In this document: positions 29,601 to 42,500 of the stretch, piece after piece | How the letters are laid out: each line of letters begins with the position of its first letter | How positions within the stretch are numbered: position 1 is the stretch's first letter | From: Blastomussa wellsi | Taxonomy: Eukaryota; Cnidaria; Anthozoa; Scleractinia; Plerogyridae | Assembly (NCBI GenBank): GCA_947652115.1 | Contig: OX393567.1 | Coordinates: forward strand, 16,408,786 to 16,472,785 | Direction of reading: 5' to 3' | Length of the DNA: 64,000 bases | The notes under the pieces: model-generated | The model's input: only the letters and a program-made list of their open reading frames with translations | Database searches by the model: none | What the model was told of the DNA's origin: nothing | Program-made: the position numbers and the translations under genes

Positions 29601-32600
29601 TTTTCTCGCTCTCTTTTAACTCAATTAACCTCCTATTGGTTTCTTCCAAAACAGACGAAGCATGAGGTGCTGGGAGCGGTGGCATCAAAGGGTCTGAAGC
29701 AATGGGTTGGTTAGGTAAATGTCGAGATGAGCTCTTTTCTGACTGCCTTATGGAACCAGCCGTCGACTGTCTACTCCTTGAGCTAGTTCTTGTTGAAGGA
29801 GAATGGTGACGGTGTGGTTTCGACTCTCTAGTAGGACTTTGCTGAGCTTGCTCACCTTCTTCCATCCACTGCAAAATGCGATGATGATTGACAGTTAGGA
29901 AAGGGATGTCATCATCCTTGCGACTAGGTTGAACTTCCCAGACATTTCCATCCTTGACCGCATCACATGGTTGCGGTTCAACCGCTGTTTCTTTCATCTC
30001 AGGAGCCGGTGGTTTTGGCCTCGGATTTTGCTGGTGTTGATTGTGTCGATTGTATGTATCAGGAACTACTGGTACAGCAGAAGTGTGCGCACCACAGCTC
30101 TCTACTCCAGCAACAGGGTTTTCATTATGATAAGCTTCTCTATAAGTTGCTGCAGCTTCGGGAACAACTGACATTGCCATGGTGCTGAGTGGAATTTTTT
30201 TACTGGCTTCAATGGCCTGCTGGAGAATCGATTTTCGAGGTGCCTAAAAGTAAATGAGAACAAGACAAATTTGAAAATAATACGAGCTTGGGCATTTACA
30301 TCGTAAGATCATCTTGCAAACAAGGGTAGGGGGATTTTTGTAGCACTAATACTAATACCTGCCAGGCAACTACAGTTACTAGCTAAAAGGAACGAAACTG
30401 ATTGTTTGTACTGCAAGGGGTTTCTGTATTATTAAGGTAGCTGATCTTTTTCTGGGACCAAGTGAACTGTCTACAATATACAGGTGTCTGTATTATGGAG
30501 ATGTCCATAAAGTGTTTCAACACTTTTCAATACTAAGGACAGACAACCAATCAAGAAATGCTTGTAGTCGACTTGACATGAAAAAGACAGACCAAGATAC
30601 AATAATGGTGAACTTAACCATTAGCTTCACTCAGCAAATAGAAATGTTTTTCTTTATGAAAAATCCTGCCATTGCTCAAGAAAGGCTGAGATCTGACCCC
30701 AAATGGCATACATTAGATACTGAAGACGTAGATTGACAGTCACTAACTTACCTCAAAATGGGCTGACAAGTTGTGAGCTTCTCTCTCATGAAGTTCTCGC
30801 TCAAGCTTGACCTTCTCCAGTTTCTCTATAAGTATCTTTGCGAATTCTTCAGGATTACTTGGGTGTCTTGCATCCTTGGGAACTCGCTGCGTGCGCTGCA
30901 GAGATCAAACAATTCATCATCAGTTATATCGTACAAATGCAAGCACTTGACCAGAATCAAGGTCTCCCAGAAGTATTACAAGCATTGTATGAAAAGCAGT
31001 AAGCAGAATTTCAAAATGACCTGGTGCATGTTGGTTTGACTATTCAAAATTTTGAAAATGCAAGTAAACATAATCTCCCCATACTTTTAATTTTAATAAG
31101 GCCTTTGTTGTCTCTTTCTTTTGATATGCAAATATTTGATCCAAATTAAATAACACCAAGACAAAAGGTTAATAATGACCTAAGTACCTTGATACAGGGT
31201 AGGCACTTTGAAAACAAATTGTAAACAAAACGGTAATTCCTTACTTTATTAGCCCTTTTACTAAAACAATGAACCCAGGAAACAAGATATAAATAATCAA
31301 ATTGATTTGTCTTGATCTTTACAAAGTCATTACATAAAACCAAAATATTGAATGAAAACAACAGTGCTCGAAATTTATAGCAGTCATCCGGTTGTCCCAG
31401 ACGACCAAAAAGTTTACCAGGCAACCAATTATTGGCAAAATTAAGAGGCTGGTTGCCTGAGGAAAAAACAACAGACAACCCAGCAAAACAATAGAAAAAA
31501 ATTAATCATAAACAGCACCTGACTTACGTGATGGTTTTTAATTGTCAATGTCTGATAGTAACTTGTCTCAGTGTTTTCCTGTAATTTGGATATCTGTAAA
31601 TTTTACAAAACATTGCAGGTACGAAAATGTAAGAGACAAACACAAAGTTTCACGTCTGGTGGAGATCAAGATCAAAGACGTCATTTTGAATATGCCACAA
31701 CTTAAACCCAAACTGAAACCCAAGATTGTTCTAAAATTCTTTATTTTGGCTTTGATTTTTCATGTCTTCAATGAACAGTACAGAATCTTTATTTCCATTC
31801 AGTCAATGTGGCATTTTTTGACTGGTGTAAACCCGCCTCCTCAAAAGAAAGTGAAACTGAGTGAGACAGATGCACGATATATGAAAGAAAAGAGAAAACG
31901 AGAATTGCAGATTGCAGTTCACACCAGGTGGCATGATGATTTGCAGTTATTATGCTGACGCAAAAATTCCAGAAACCAAAACTAAAATTGTAGCAAGCAT
32001 TAACAAGACAAAATGGATGTCGTGCACTTAAAATATGTAGGGTTGGTTGCCTGGCTTTTGAAATAGGGACAACCTGGATGTTTTTAATTTCGAGCACTGG
32101 GACAATTCCCCAAACATACTCACCAAGACTATTTTGTACTACCAATGTTTTGTTCTGCAAAATACAGCAAAATTTCACCACTTACTGGAATAAAATTATG
32201 CATCATCGGAAGACCATGATGGTGGGCAGACTTCTTGTTACGCGATGAGCACTTTCTTCTTCCACTACATCTAGATGATGCATCACTGTAAAAGGATTTT
32301 TAGAAGAGAATAAAAATGATACACATATCTGGAAGTTTACTACTCTAGCCCTAAAGGAATCTTATTATAGTGAAATCAAAGGCATGGACATGTTTAACTG
32401 TTACACACAAATACTTATTTAATCTATCTGGCAACTACATTTCTCTCTGTCTTCAATCATAATTATGGCAACAGCCAACAAAACTTGAACTGAAACAAGC
32501 AAAATGGATTGAAATCTATCAATCACAACTGGCAAACATTGCCTTTTTGAACTATTTGAAGCAGACATCTGTTTACAAAATGTCCGCCTAGAAGATTGTT

Positions 32601-35600
32601 GACAGTGAATAATCAATCACTGATCTGAGCAGATTTTCGGTGTTTTCTAAAGGTACAGTCACAAAGTAACTTACTCAGTCAAACAACTATCTGTAGTCAC
32701 TGAGAGAGTGTCCTCTGTCATAGCATCACTAGATAAACTTTGGTTCTCAGATTCAATTCGGGATCCCACTGGTGCTGTAGGATAATGGTACGGGGACAAC
32801 ATTTCGTTCATGGGAACATGCAATAGACACCTGAAAATGGGAAAATTAGACACACTTCAAAATACAAAATAAATAAATGGTGATCTGCACTTACAATGTG
32901 AAGGTTTTCACTTTGCACAATTTATGCTGAAATCTTACTGTATGTTTAAGTATGAAGATAAGATAGAATTTTTTATTATAATGTGAGCTGACAGAATCTA
33001 CAGAAAATATAGTATCGGTATTTACAAGAATATATTATTTACTTGACATAATAAAGATAACTAAGCTCTAGTTTTTCATTAAGAGGAATGTATGTTCTTA
33101 GAAACTAGCTCAAAGAATCTATCATGTACTTTCAAATCCTGGGTGCACATTTGCAAATACATAAATTTGTCATATATCAGTTTCTTAAGGTAAGAGGTAC
33201 CTTGGTCAAGTGCTTGAGGTTAATGATTTTGATTGTAAATAATTCTTTTACACTTCTCAGTAAAGACCATTGCACTTGACTTTAACTCAATTCACCAAAT
33301 TGATGCAGGCACAACTATCAGCAAAGAAAACAGTTCTGAAAAAAGTACTTCAAGAAAACAAACCAAATTGTGCAAAGGGTAGTAAGGAATACTAATGTAC
33401 AATGTATATCTGGAGTAAATATCATTAAACCTAACTGATTTATATCACGCCTGATCACACACTGACAGTTAACCAGAGAGTCATTCATCATGACTGCACT
33501 TTTGCTATCCAATCATAATTCAAGGGCAAAATAGCCTGTTAGGTAGCAAAACAGATGTGCTTCAAAAAAACAACGAAAAATAGAATAAATTGCCTGAAAG
33601 ACTGGTCAAGGTTTTACATATTAAATTTTGCAATACAATGCATCTCAATAGCAAGTGAAGTAAACAAAGTTAATTCATTACTTTAATTTTTCTCCTAAAA
33701 TGTGAATGCTGATCATTCAGCTCAGTGGGGGGTCAAGAAAATAGTGATGGTATGAGCATTTTGAATTAAAAGCAAAAGCAAATCATCTATGAAATGAACT
33801 CATTCCACTGCAAGAGTTTTAAAGAGCAGCTCTTACGAAAGTTCTTTTGGCAAAAGTATAACCAAACAATGGTGAAACAATTCAAGAATCTGGTAGATTG
33901 TTGACCCCTTGGGAACAAAAACATCCTTCTTGAGATCAATGGTCAAGCTTCAGTGAATCTTGATGAAAGAAAACTTTATTGAGGGTACAAAAAAAACACA
34001 AGGTTTGTCAACAGCACTAGCCGTAATCTTGATATTTTGAGAAAATCTAAACATGCTGGAAAAACTGGGCTTCTTCAGTTTATAACAACTGAATGAATCT
34101 CACCAATGCAATAAGTTGAGTAGCATGCCCTCTTCAGCCAAGCTAAATCTGTTGCCTAGTTTGAACAATTCTGTACAAGTGCAATTTCACTAAATTACAG
34201 TTGATGCGCTCTGTGAATTTTTTCCATTATTTCTTGACAGCTCAGTAGCGAATGTTAATGCATGTTTGCAGACTCAATTTGACATCTATTGCTAAGCATT
34301 TTTACGCAGAGCTTTCATCGTGCCTCCCTTTTAAGTTGACACAAGAATTCATAAAAACGCAACCCAATCAAGTTCCTTGGTTCGAATAGAAATGAAACCA
34401 TTTGAAAACCACAACAGAAGTTGGCACGAGAAAATGTAATCACTTCGCCCCATCAGACATCTTCAAGTTTCATATCAACCCGATACTGGTTCTCGAGTGT
34501 CTTGGCACGGCTGGATGCAGCAGAACAAGAATTCGCACCCTCTCCAAATTACAAGTACTTCTGACCAAACAACAGAATACACAAGTTACATGTTTACCCG
34601 GCAGAATGAGAAATCGTTTCGAAAAAGATTCACGAATCAATTATAAACCGCACACTGTTGGGTTTTACTCAAACACGATTGATTCTACTCAAAAATTGAT
34701 ATATTTAACAGATTTTAAGATCATTCGGGGATATCAAAAGACTCCCTTGACTTTCAAACGTCATTTTGTTACACAAAACAAAGTATGTCGAGCTGTAGTC
34801 CGAAGTTTGTTGATAAATCACTGGCGTGTATTTCAAACAGCGCGAATCACATGCCGGAACGAAAAAGAGCAGTGAACTCGGCAAAAACACAATAAGTTTC
34901 CAATCAAAAGAATGGCAATTAATCTTGTCGTTTTTTGGACTTCTAATTTTATCTGGGGGTCAAACAACTAAAACACTATCACTTCTACATTTCAAAAGGC
35001 ACCGTACAGCGCATTTTCTGCGGTGCAAACACCCACTACGAGCCTTGAAAAAATTCATGCGCTAAAGTGCTACACATTCTAAGCAGTTCATAACACTTCC
35101 GACAATAACAGATCATCATTCCTTGGAATGAAAATAGATCTCGATTGAGAGCATAGCAGCGGTGGAGTATTATACACAGTTAGTATTCAAATATTCACTA
35201 CGCGATCGAGAAGTTGACAAACTTCTAAATTCTAAACTTAACCTTTTCGAAAACTAAATAAAAGCAATATTCCTTTCTAAAAGCGATACTGACGATTTTA
35301 GCCCTAATCTCTGCCGCGGCACCGAAAATAAAATCACTCGACTTGGCCGCTTTCATTAACTACAAAGTCGGTAAGATTATCGTTCGAAAACAACAGAAAC
35401 CAAATTGCAATAACATTGCTTAACAACCACCCAATAGCCTTCGGAAAACACTGAATGTAAATTGCCGCTGATAACTATACACTAGAGCTGTCAAGCAATT
35501 CAATGAGATAGTTCGAGTGTAGAATCCGGAAAAGTAATTGTAATGCCGCCAAGAATAAAAAAGCGGTTTGTTATGGTAGGAATTAAGCGAGTATAACTTA

Positions 35601-36554
35601 CCGCGCATTATGTTCATCGGAACCCGATCTCTTTCCACAATGAGACAATCCTTTCACACTTTTGCGATGTTGTTCAAATTCAAATTGGTCTCCATCGTCC
35701 TCAATCTCATCAAATCCCAAAACTTTCTCCTCAGGAAGGGTAGGTAAATATCCCCCGTGAAATCTGGCCGTATGCGAATACCGTTCACATAGCCCTTTTG
35801 GACTCTCGCCGCCGCTTTGAATACACTCCTTGTACAGTGTTGTGTTCATAAACCGGGTATAATGATTATTTTTCATGTTCGCCATGACTTCTGACAAAGC
35901 CTCCTCAAAAAGCCCACAGTCCATAGGCTGATCATTAACATGCTGTGCTATTTTCGTTCTCGTTGGGTCACTGATTTCCAAAGCATCGCAATTCCCAGAG
36001 AATATAAACTTCTGGAAAATCGCTTTGGCGGTTGTCCGCATTTCATGTGAAATCGGCGCCATTCGCTTGAATGACTCGATCGCTCGCCAAAAATCTAGAA
36101 GAATTTCACTGTTCTCCTGCCGTAGAAACTGGTAAAAGGAGTTAAATCCCTGGCAGTCCATAAGCATATCGCTCATACTGCTGGGCCATCGCTCGCATTG
36201 TGGAGTCGAAGCTGCGCTACCCTCTGGTTCAAAGCCCAGCGGCGCAATCTTTTCTTCCTCTGTCTCCAGTCCCGAAAAACCACGCATGTCGACCGATTCC
36301 TTTTTCGAAAACCTTCTCGGCGTCATCCGAGGACTCGAAAGGAACGAAACTGGCTTCAAAGAAGCCAGCAAATTTCCTTTGGAGCACTCAGTGTCGTTCG
36401 AATCTTCGCCGGTTGGAGCGGGTCGCATAGTTGTGGGGCAGTCGGCCGCTGATCCGGCCTGTAATGTTTCACGTGCGGTGGATTTCTGTTGTGATTTTCT
36501 GTGACCATAATAAATCTTTCGAGAGCCTTTAGGAAGCGTTTGCTCCAAATCCAT
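26551..36554 (-). CDS. AXIN: Axin, scaffold of the beta-catenin destruction complex
   Basis: Seven coding exons: 35602-36554, 32675-32830, 32186-32285, 30752-30895, 29576-30243, 28122-28481 and 26551-26680. They sum to 2511 bases, 836 codons plus stop, with every phase consistent; vertebrate Axins are of similar size. The start at 36554 sits in GCCATGG, and an in-frame ATG 44 codons upstream is less favoured. Visible in order: RPAPTGED, a tankyrase-type motif (residues 44-51); RGS domain (about 126-246), which in Axin binds APC; IPRTQRVPK and the GSK3-binding helix [26 protein letters not shown] and the [12 protein letters not shown] linker; the DIX polymerisation domain ([11 protein letters not shown] to the end). 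The usual beta-catenin-binding helix is not obvious. Axin is cytoplasmic and promotes beta-catenin phosphorylation and decay. Identification is firm. Confidence 0.96.
26681..28121 (-). other. Axin intron 6
   Basis: It holds a single TTAAGACGGATTCCG end at 27094, related to the MITE at 14585, and a TA-flanked MITE at 27777-27921. ATT/AAT trinucleotide tracts lie near 28050-28110. Confidence 0.5.
27777..27921. mobile_element. Tc1/mariner-like MITE with CRE motif
   Basis: TA flanks GAGTGTTTTCACA and TGTGAAAATACCC. GCCCATATTGG and CCAATATGGCC extend the inverted repeats. TGACGTCA lies at 27792. Confidence 0.7.
28122..28481 (-). CDS. AXIN: Axin exon 6, start of the DIX domain
   Basis: 360 bases, acceptor TTTTCATGCAG, donor GTAAGA. 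A Ser-rich stretch leads into [11 protein letters not shown] and [15 protein letters not shown]. Confidence 0.95.
28482..29575 (-). other. Axin intron 5
   Basis: A minus-strand open stretch at 28681-29151 is long but matches no family I know. A fold-back pairs ATAATACACCTTGTTTGCCC (near 29061) with its inverse near 29200. A hAT-like repeat follows at 29222-29500. Confidence 0.45.
29222..29500. mobile_element. hAT-like MITE
   Basis: The ends CAGGGTTTGAATT and AATTTTGGACCCTG form imperfect CAG..CTG inverted repeats. GTTGCCATTTGG motifs recur inside. Target duplication is unclear. Confidence 0.45.
29576..30243 (-). CDS. AXIN: Axin exon 5, central region
   Basis: 668 bases, acceptor TTACTTTTAG, donor GTAAGC. 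It contains [11 protein letters not shown] and [11 protein letters not shown], then the E/R-rich helix ending HSKQ(R), all conserved in Axins. Confidence 0.94.
30752..30895 (-). CDS. AXIN: Axin exon 4, GSK3-binding helix
   Basis: 48 codons in phase 0, acceptor CTCTGCAG, donor GTAAGT. It encodes RTQRVPK and the amphipathic helix [17 protein letters not shown]. Confidence 0.93.
30896..32185 (-). other. Axin intron 3, contains a hAT-type element
   Basis: Most of it is the inverted-repeat element at 31362-32099. Nothing else is recognised. Confidence 0.5.
31362..32099 (+). mobile_element. hAT-like element with ZNF862-type coding remnant
   Basis: The termini CAGTGCTCGAAATTTATA and TTTTTAATTTCGAGCACTG are inverted repeats, and CCGGTTGTCCC faces GGGACAACCTGG inside. 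The frame at 31542-31958 ends with [20 protein letters not shown] and KRKREL, like the charged N-terminal stretch of hAT-derived ZNF862-type proteins. No transposase catalytic core is present. It is fixed in the Axin intron, antisense to the gene. Confidence 0.5.
32186..32285 (-). CDS. AXIN: Axin exon 3
   Basis: 100 bases between TTTTACAG and GTAAGT. Basic and His-rich, it ends HNFIP, which joins exon 4 to make the conserved IPRTxRVPK. Confidence 0.92.
32675..32830 (-). CDS. AXIN: Axin exon 2
   Basis: The acceptor is CCATTTTCAG and the donor GTAAGT. It encodes the Ser/Thr-rich link containing [18 protein letters not shown], which corresponds to the SSDA..D..S..TDSS block of other Axins. Confidence 0.93.
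32831..35601 (-). other. Axin intron 1
   Basis: The largest Axin intron. A + strand 157-codon frame at 34402-34875 has no domain or splice context and was not accepted. No repeat is recognised with confidence. Confidence 0.4.
35602..36554 (-). CDS. AXIN: Axin exon 1: N-terminus and RGS domain
   Basis: 317 codons plus two bases, ending at donor GTAAGT. The RGS domain begins near [19 protein letters not shown] and includes [13 protein letters not shown]. Confidence 0.95.
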
Positions 36555-39500
36555 GGCTACGAATCGCTGAAAACTGTGGACCACATTCAGTCGAGCTGAG
36601 CTAACAACCTGTTTTACAGTCGCTCGTCGGATTTTACTAAGAGAATGCCTCGCAGAGATCAAACGTACGCCGCGGTGAGCCCCCAAAGCAAATATTCAAA
36701 TACATATATCACTTGCGACGCTCCGATGAACTGCTCAAAATGTGCTTTGTAACCGATCACTGAAAAATCCCAAACGAAAAATGGCCACACGATTGACGAT
36801 CCAGACGTTTGCGTATTGATCTTTAAAGGTTTCTGGCGCAAGAAAGGCTTCGCAGCGTTCGACAGCGCTCCGCATTTAGTCTAAGTGTTTTCAAGTGCGG
36901 TAGGCTTGCAAAACTACTTCAAACGATGCCGCTTAGCAAAAGGCGGCGCACAAACGATCAATCCCTCGGGAGAGAACGTCACAACGGCGAAAGACACCGC
37001 ACCAATCAGATGGCGAGGATTGGTGCCCCGGGTGATAGCACGTGCTTTATGCCAACTTCACACATGTTGACGGTGGCTTTAATTAAGTGCAGCTGGTTGA
37101 ATGTTCTCTGATTGCTTTGCAATGAGAGGTACTGAAAACCCATCGATTCGGGACCGATCTGGGAATAAAGCGGCCTTTTACGACCATCTCAATAACTGAT
37201 TGGGCCGCATCTTCTCTCAGAGCTATTGTGTTCCGTGCTAAATGAGGATTTAGTGCGGCGAATCGTCTTAAACCACAAAATGAATTAAACGCTCTCATTA
37301 CCAATCTTGGATAAGCAAAGAGCGGCGAGTCAAAAGGATATCAATGTCAATCAAATTCGACAAGTGAGTTCTGGTGATTGTTTGGTTGGCGGGGAAATTT
37401 GTTTGTAATTTTTAATCAGCATTCACGCCATACTTTTCAAAATGGCTTCGTTGGAGAGCCAGCTCCAAACGAACTAGAGACCTGTTTTAGACCGCTTTTC
37501 ATAGCTTTTTAATCCTTTTTGGGAAAGGCAAACATTTTTCAGTGTCCCTCGCCATTTATTTAACCGACCGCTTTCTGAAATCTCCTGCATTCTCATTCAA
37601 AATATCTGCTAATGAAATTTTTTTATTTGATGAAGTGTCGGGCCCATGCAATTCACTTAACACTTTATTGGCTGTATTACGGGATAATATTTTTCTGCAA
37701 TGGTCGTTCTTGTGAACGAAAGCGGCGTCCTTTTTCACCAGGCTTAGTTAAAATTAAGTTAAGGACCGAGAAAGATCTCAAGTTAACGTTGGCAGCAATA
37801 ATTATTTGTCCTTTCGGGTTCCTTTTTGTGTCGCTACAGACTGTTTACTGGAGTAATTTACGAGTAAAAAGTTTATTATAACGGAGAGGAGTACAAACAC
37901 TGCTTAGAATTTGCTTACCTTACTTTTCAGAAACTGAAAACCGCTCTTTGTCATAGAACTTATCTCAAGTAGCGGGGACACAAATTTTAATATTTCACGG
38001 AACACAAGCGCTTTGGCGGCGCCTTTTATGTATCACCGGTTCTTTTGATGAGAAAAAGTTATGTTTTCTTATCATCCCTTTTTCTTGCGTTTTTCAAGTT
38101 TGATACTCTGGGTACCGGTGATAGGAGATTTTTGTCCTTCGCAAACCCAACATTTGCGCCAATTCCTGAGGATAATATGCGCCCGGAGAAAATGATATTT
38201 CGATCACAGTTGTTGTTTGGAAATTCTGTAAAAGAAACCCTTCTTAAAATAACGACTTTCAAATGAGCATGCTGGGCATTTTTGATTGCCAAGTGATTTT
38301 TCCCGACGTGTTTGTGATATTGCAATACGCTTTGCCGGTCACGCAGCAAATAATAACAAAGTCAAAATGGATCTTTCCCAGCCTTTTGGTGCGCGAAAAT
38401 AGTGCAGTTTTGCCACGAAAACTTAATTTATCGTAGAAAGTAAATGTGTTAGTTTTCCTGTCTGTAATGTTACCAACGCAAACTATTTAATTTCGCCAGG
38501 CGGCGCGGATGTGAAGGTTCGAACAGTTAAAACATTCGAGAAACCAACCGAAAGGAAAATTGTTAACCCTACCCACGGCGACCTATAGACTTTCAACGGC
38601 GACTTTTGTTTTCGAATCATTAAAAGTTTCGAGCTATAAATCCACAATTGGCCACCTTCGTTTTTGCACGTTATAACGAGAGCCTATTTTAGAATCGTTT
38701 GAACTTGCCGCTTTTCATTGCCGAAGTGTCAATTACTCAGTGAATCGAAAAAAATTGAAGATGGCACTGCTTTGGCGGCGGCATCTTCTTGTAGTTTTAT
38801 AGTCTCATAGCGTTGTCTGTTTCCGATAGTAATAAAAATTTAACATAGGCGATCTCTACATTCGTCGAAAATTAAAAACTGCTCAAAGCTGCGCGATCGC
38901 GCGAATTTCATGAGGAAAATAAGCGGAAATCAAGCCAGCGTTCAAACCGGAAGTGCGTTGTTTTAAACCGGAAATAGAAATGCTATCACGTCAAATACGT
39001 GCGGGCGGACGGACTTCTTGTCTCTTCGTTATTTCGACAAATTACGCTGGCTTAGTGAGGCCAATTAAGGAAAGAAAAAAATGCTGTCGTTTTAATGGGA
39101 GCGTTTAGCATATGTTGACTAGCACTTGGAATGGCGTACGATCAGAAAACTGGTGTTATTGTCGCTTTCAATCAGTGAAGAACCACATCAAAGCAGATAA
39201 CCCTAACGATCATAATTCAAGAAACCGAGGTTAATGCCTAATCATAAACTAATAAGTTCACAGAGAGCATAGCATGCCGCTCTTGCACCCCAAAGAAGAG
39301 TGATTTACGATAGGCGGGAAAAGATAGCTTTAGCCTTTCTCTCAAAGCCACATGGAAAATTCAATACTTTCAGAAATTTAATATGAAAATTTAATGAACT
39401 GAAATTTGAGCCCAGTCAAAGTGGTGCACTCTAAAATTCCATCTAATATCGGCGCGTCAAAAAAGATCCGATATTTGTTAAATTTTTATTTTGGGCAACT

Positions 39501-42500
39501 CTTGGCTTTAAGACTCTTGAAATTGTTTTAGTATTGATAAATTCTGCATTTTAAGGAATGTCTTAAATTTAACTCTTTTATTTGTATAATTATATTTTTT
39601 CACGCATGATTTTCTAAAAAATGTTTCAAGTGGAACCATTCTGAGTACCTAGGGCAGTTTTGTTTCATTGAAATATGGTACTCAGTTTTAGCAGAACAAA
39701 AACAAGAAAAATACTGAGAAAAAAAAACCGAATCAGTTATGTATGTCACCTTTCATTGCTAAAATAATTTTTCTTCTTAAATGGAAAAAAGTATTTTTGA
39801 AATTGACTCATGGTTAATGACTTTTTAAGTATATTTACAGATAGAGCAAGAAAAATATTTCGTAAATTTAAATAAAAAAAGGTTGGAAAATACGTCAAGT
39901 GATCGCTGGTTATTGCCAGTTTTTTCTTCTTATTTTATCATTTGTTTTTAATGATAATTACCTAAGCAATGCCACTGAGATACTTTCGACATTTAGAATT
40001 TACGATTCTTGTAACTCGCATTTTTCCATTCATTCTTATTTCAAGCATGTCAAACTCTATCACATGGCATGGGTAGGGTTGGTTCGGACGCGATTGCAAT
40101 CGATGAGAAGTATTTAATTCGCTGATATGCAGTCCGACAAAGTTATCAAACTCTGACAATGAAATGGCTGTTTTAAAATCTCATTAACAGAAATATAAAA
40201 ACATGCAAGGATGACTTACCGGTGTGTACCGCATTTTTTAGCTCTTTCGTTGACTTCCAACAATGCTATGAATTTTTCTCAATTTTGACCGCATCTTCTT
40301 GGAAACTGTCTCTGAATGTCGTTTATTGCTAATATTTGCGAACCATATACTGCAGAGGAAAATAGGAATTGTTGAAAGCCGGATAATCAGGGCAAATGAA
40401 GAAAAAGTGTTTCCGAGCAGAGTATCAGTATTTTTCAGATTTTTATGCTTGGCCGAATCAGTCAATTTAAAGAGCAGAATTTATACAGAAGTCCGACGTC
40501 CTGATGAGTCTGCTTTAGTATTTAAACAGATGGTTGAAAGTACATTGTTTACTAAAAACTTGAACACTCACCAAACTGTCTCGAAATCACTTTCTAATCC
40601 CTCCCGGCAAGCTCTTGACTACTGACAAAGCCGGCTCATGAAAATAAATTGCGTTTTTAGTCAAAAGTGATTTGAGTCGGTGTATTGTGATGAAACAAAA
40701 CTAGGCTTGATGGATAAATTGTCTAGACTCTCTGCCATATACAAGCTGTACTGGACCGACTTCAAGCCGGGTTTTGGGGCGTTGTTTTTTCTGTTCTATC
40801 CCTACTTTTTAACATTTCTTATTAAATACGAGAATGAAAACCATTAATTTTACTCAGCCCGCCTTTGCTACTACTGAGAGAAAAGCCAATTAAAGTCAGT
40901 TTAGACAAACGATTTGAAATGTCGGCTGTTTTCCGAAACTATTACATTCCAACTGGCTCCTTTGGATACCATAATTAAAACGTGCTTGCCCTGTACAAGA
41001 AGGGCCGAAACATTCAAGCCAGAAATTCATTTAAGGGAGCTTAAGGCATATAAAAACAAATAATAATGTTTTAAGAAAGATAAAACTGAGAAAAGCGTCA
41101 GAAAGTCTGTTAATCTGAAATCGGCTAAAACAATGACTAACAAGGCGATGTAAAGCGGCTAGAACACAGAACAATTTCAATAAAGCGGAAAACTAGCCTC
41201 ATTTTCTATTTAATTATGAAATTGCTTTAAACAAGCCCCGAAACCTCAGGTCAATTTAAAGGCTATTAATTGACACGAGAAACTGCAAAAAATACACTCG
41301 AAAAATAAGATCTTAACTTTTCAGACAAAATCAAGTAACGGGGGTAAAATTAAAAGATTAATTTTTTTGGCTCATTTCATGGCCTTGCTATTCATGTTTT
41401 AGGCGCCAAGCTTCATCATCCAACTTCAAAGCTGAGTTTTAACTGTCTCATCTAATTGTTATTTTGTATTCAAGCGGAAAAGTGGTATGCCGCCGCGGGC
41501 TCATTAAGATACGATAAACGGCCACAAAAGCAAACTGCTGCCACATTTTAAGTGCTTTCAGTTCAAAAATTATCTTTTGACACGCCGCCAAAGTTTAAAC
41601 AGGCCTTGACCGAAACAAGCCTTTATACTCACAGCTTTTCTGTTTCGATCGGCCTCCCTTGAAATGCTGATAAGAACGCTATAATTATAATTGTTGGAGT
41701 CCACCTGATCCTGCAAAAACATATTTATCATAATTAGGAAAAAAGTCTCGTTAAAATCCTGAGCAAAAATGGGCGCCTAATTGCCCAATTTGGGCATGCG
41801 CAAAGACTCTCGCTTTCTGTTCGGTTCGTATGTCAATAATACTTATCTGACAAATACGATTTCCCTCTTCCATTCAAAGTATTTCTAACTTTTGCTCCTT
41901 GTTTAGTAAGTAACAGCTAAATTTGTTTTAGTATAGTGACAGCTTTTCATGACTGCCATCCAAGCATTTTCTCCATCGTGTTAATTTAGCTTTAATAAAT
42001 GCGAAATGAAAAGAACATGTAATCGATAACATTGAACAAATTCAGGTTGGAACGACAAAGAAAACAAGACTGAACTTGATCCAACATTAATCAAACGTTA
42101 AATCCTTAAACTTTAAGAGTTGGATGTCCAATGCACAATTGTCAAAAAAAAAGAACAGTTATGGACAATGAGCTGTCTACCGTGAATACACCACTTAACC
42201 AAAAGGTAACTGGTCACATCGCCCCCAAGCAAAAACGCCCTCTTCACAGCATGCAGGGGAAAAAATTAGCGTAAGACAACAACTTCTCTCAAGGAAAAAA
42301 ACTGGCGGTGATTGTTTTAGGACAAAATGATAGTGTTGCTCAGTGCTGGACCATAAGATCGCTCGATTTTAGTACCTTGAAACGCTTCTTATAAAGGCAA
42401 GCCATTTCTCTTCGAGGCTTGACATTCAAGATAAAGTATCTTCATTTTCAATTCACACCTCTGCATTACCTTTTGTCTTGTTGCACAAGGAGTGTACACC

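Noticed and set aside
34402..34875. 157-residue + strand frame in Axin intron 1
   Set aside because: No family resemblance, no splice context, ordinary intron composition.
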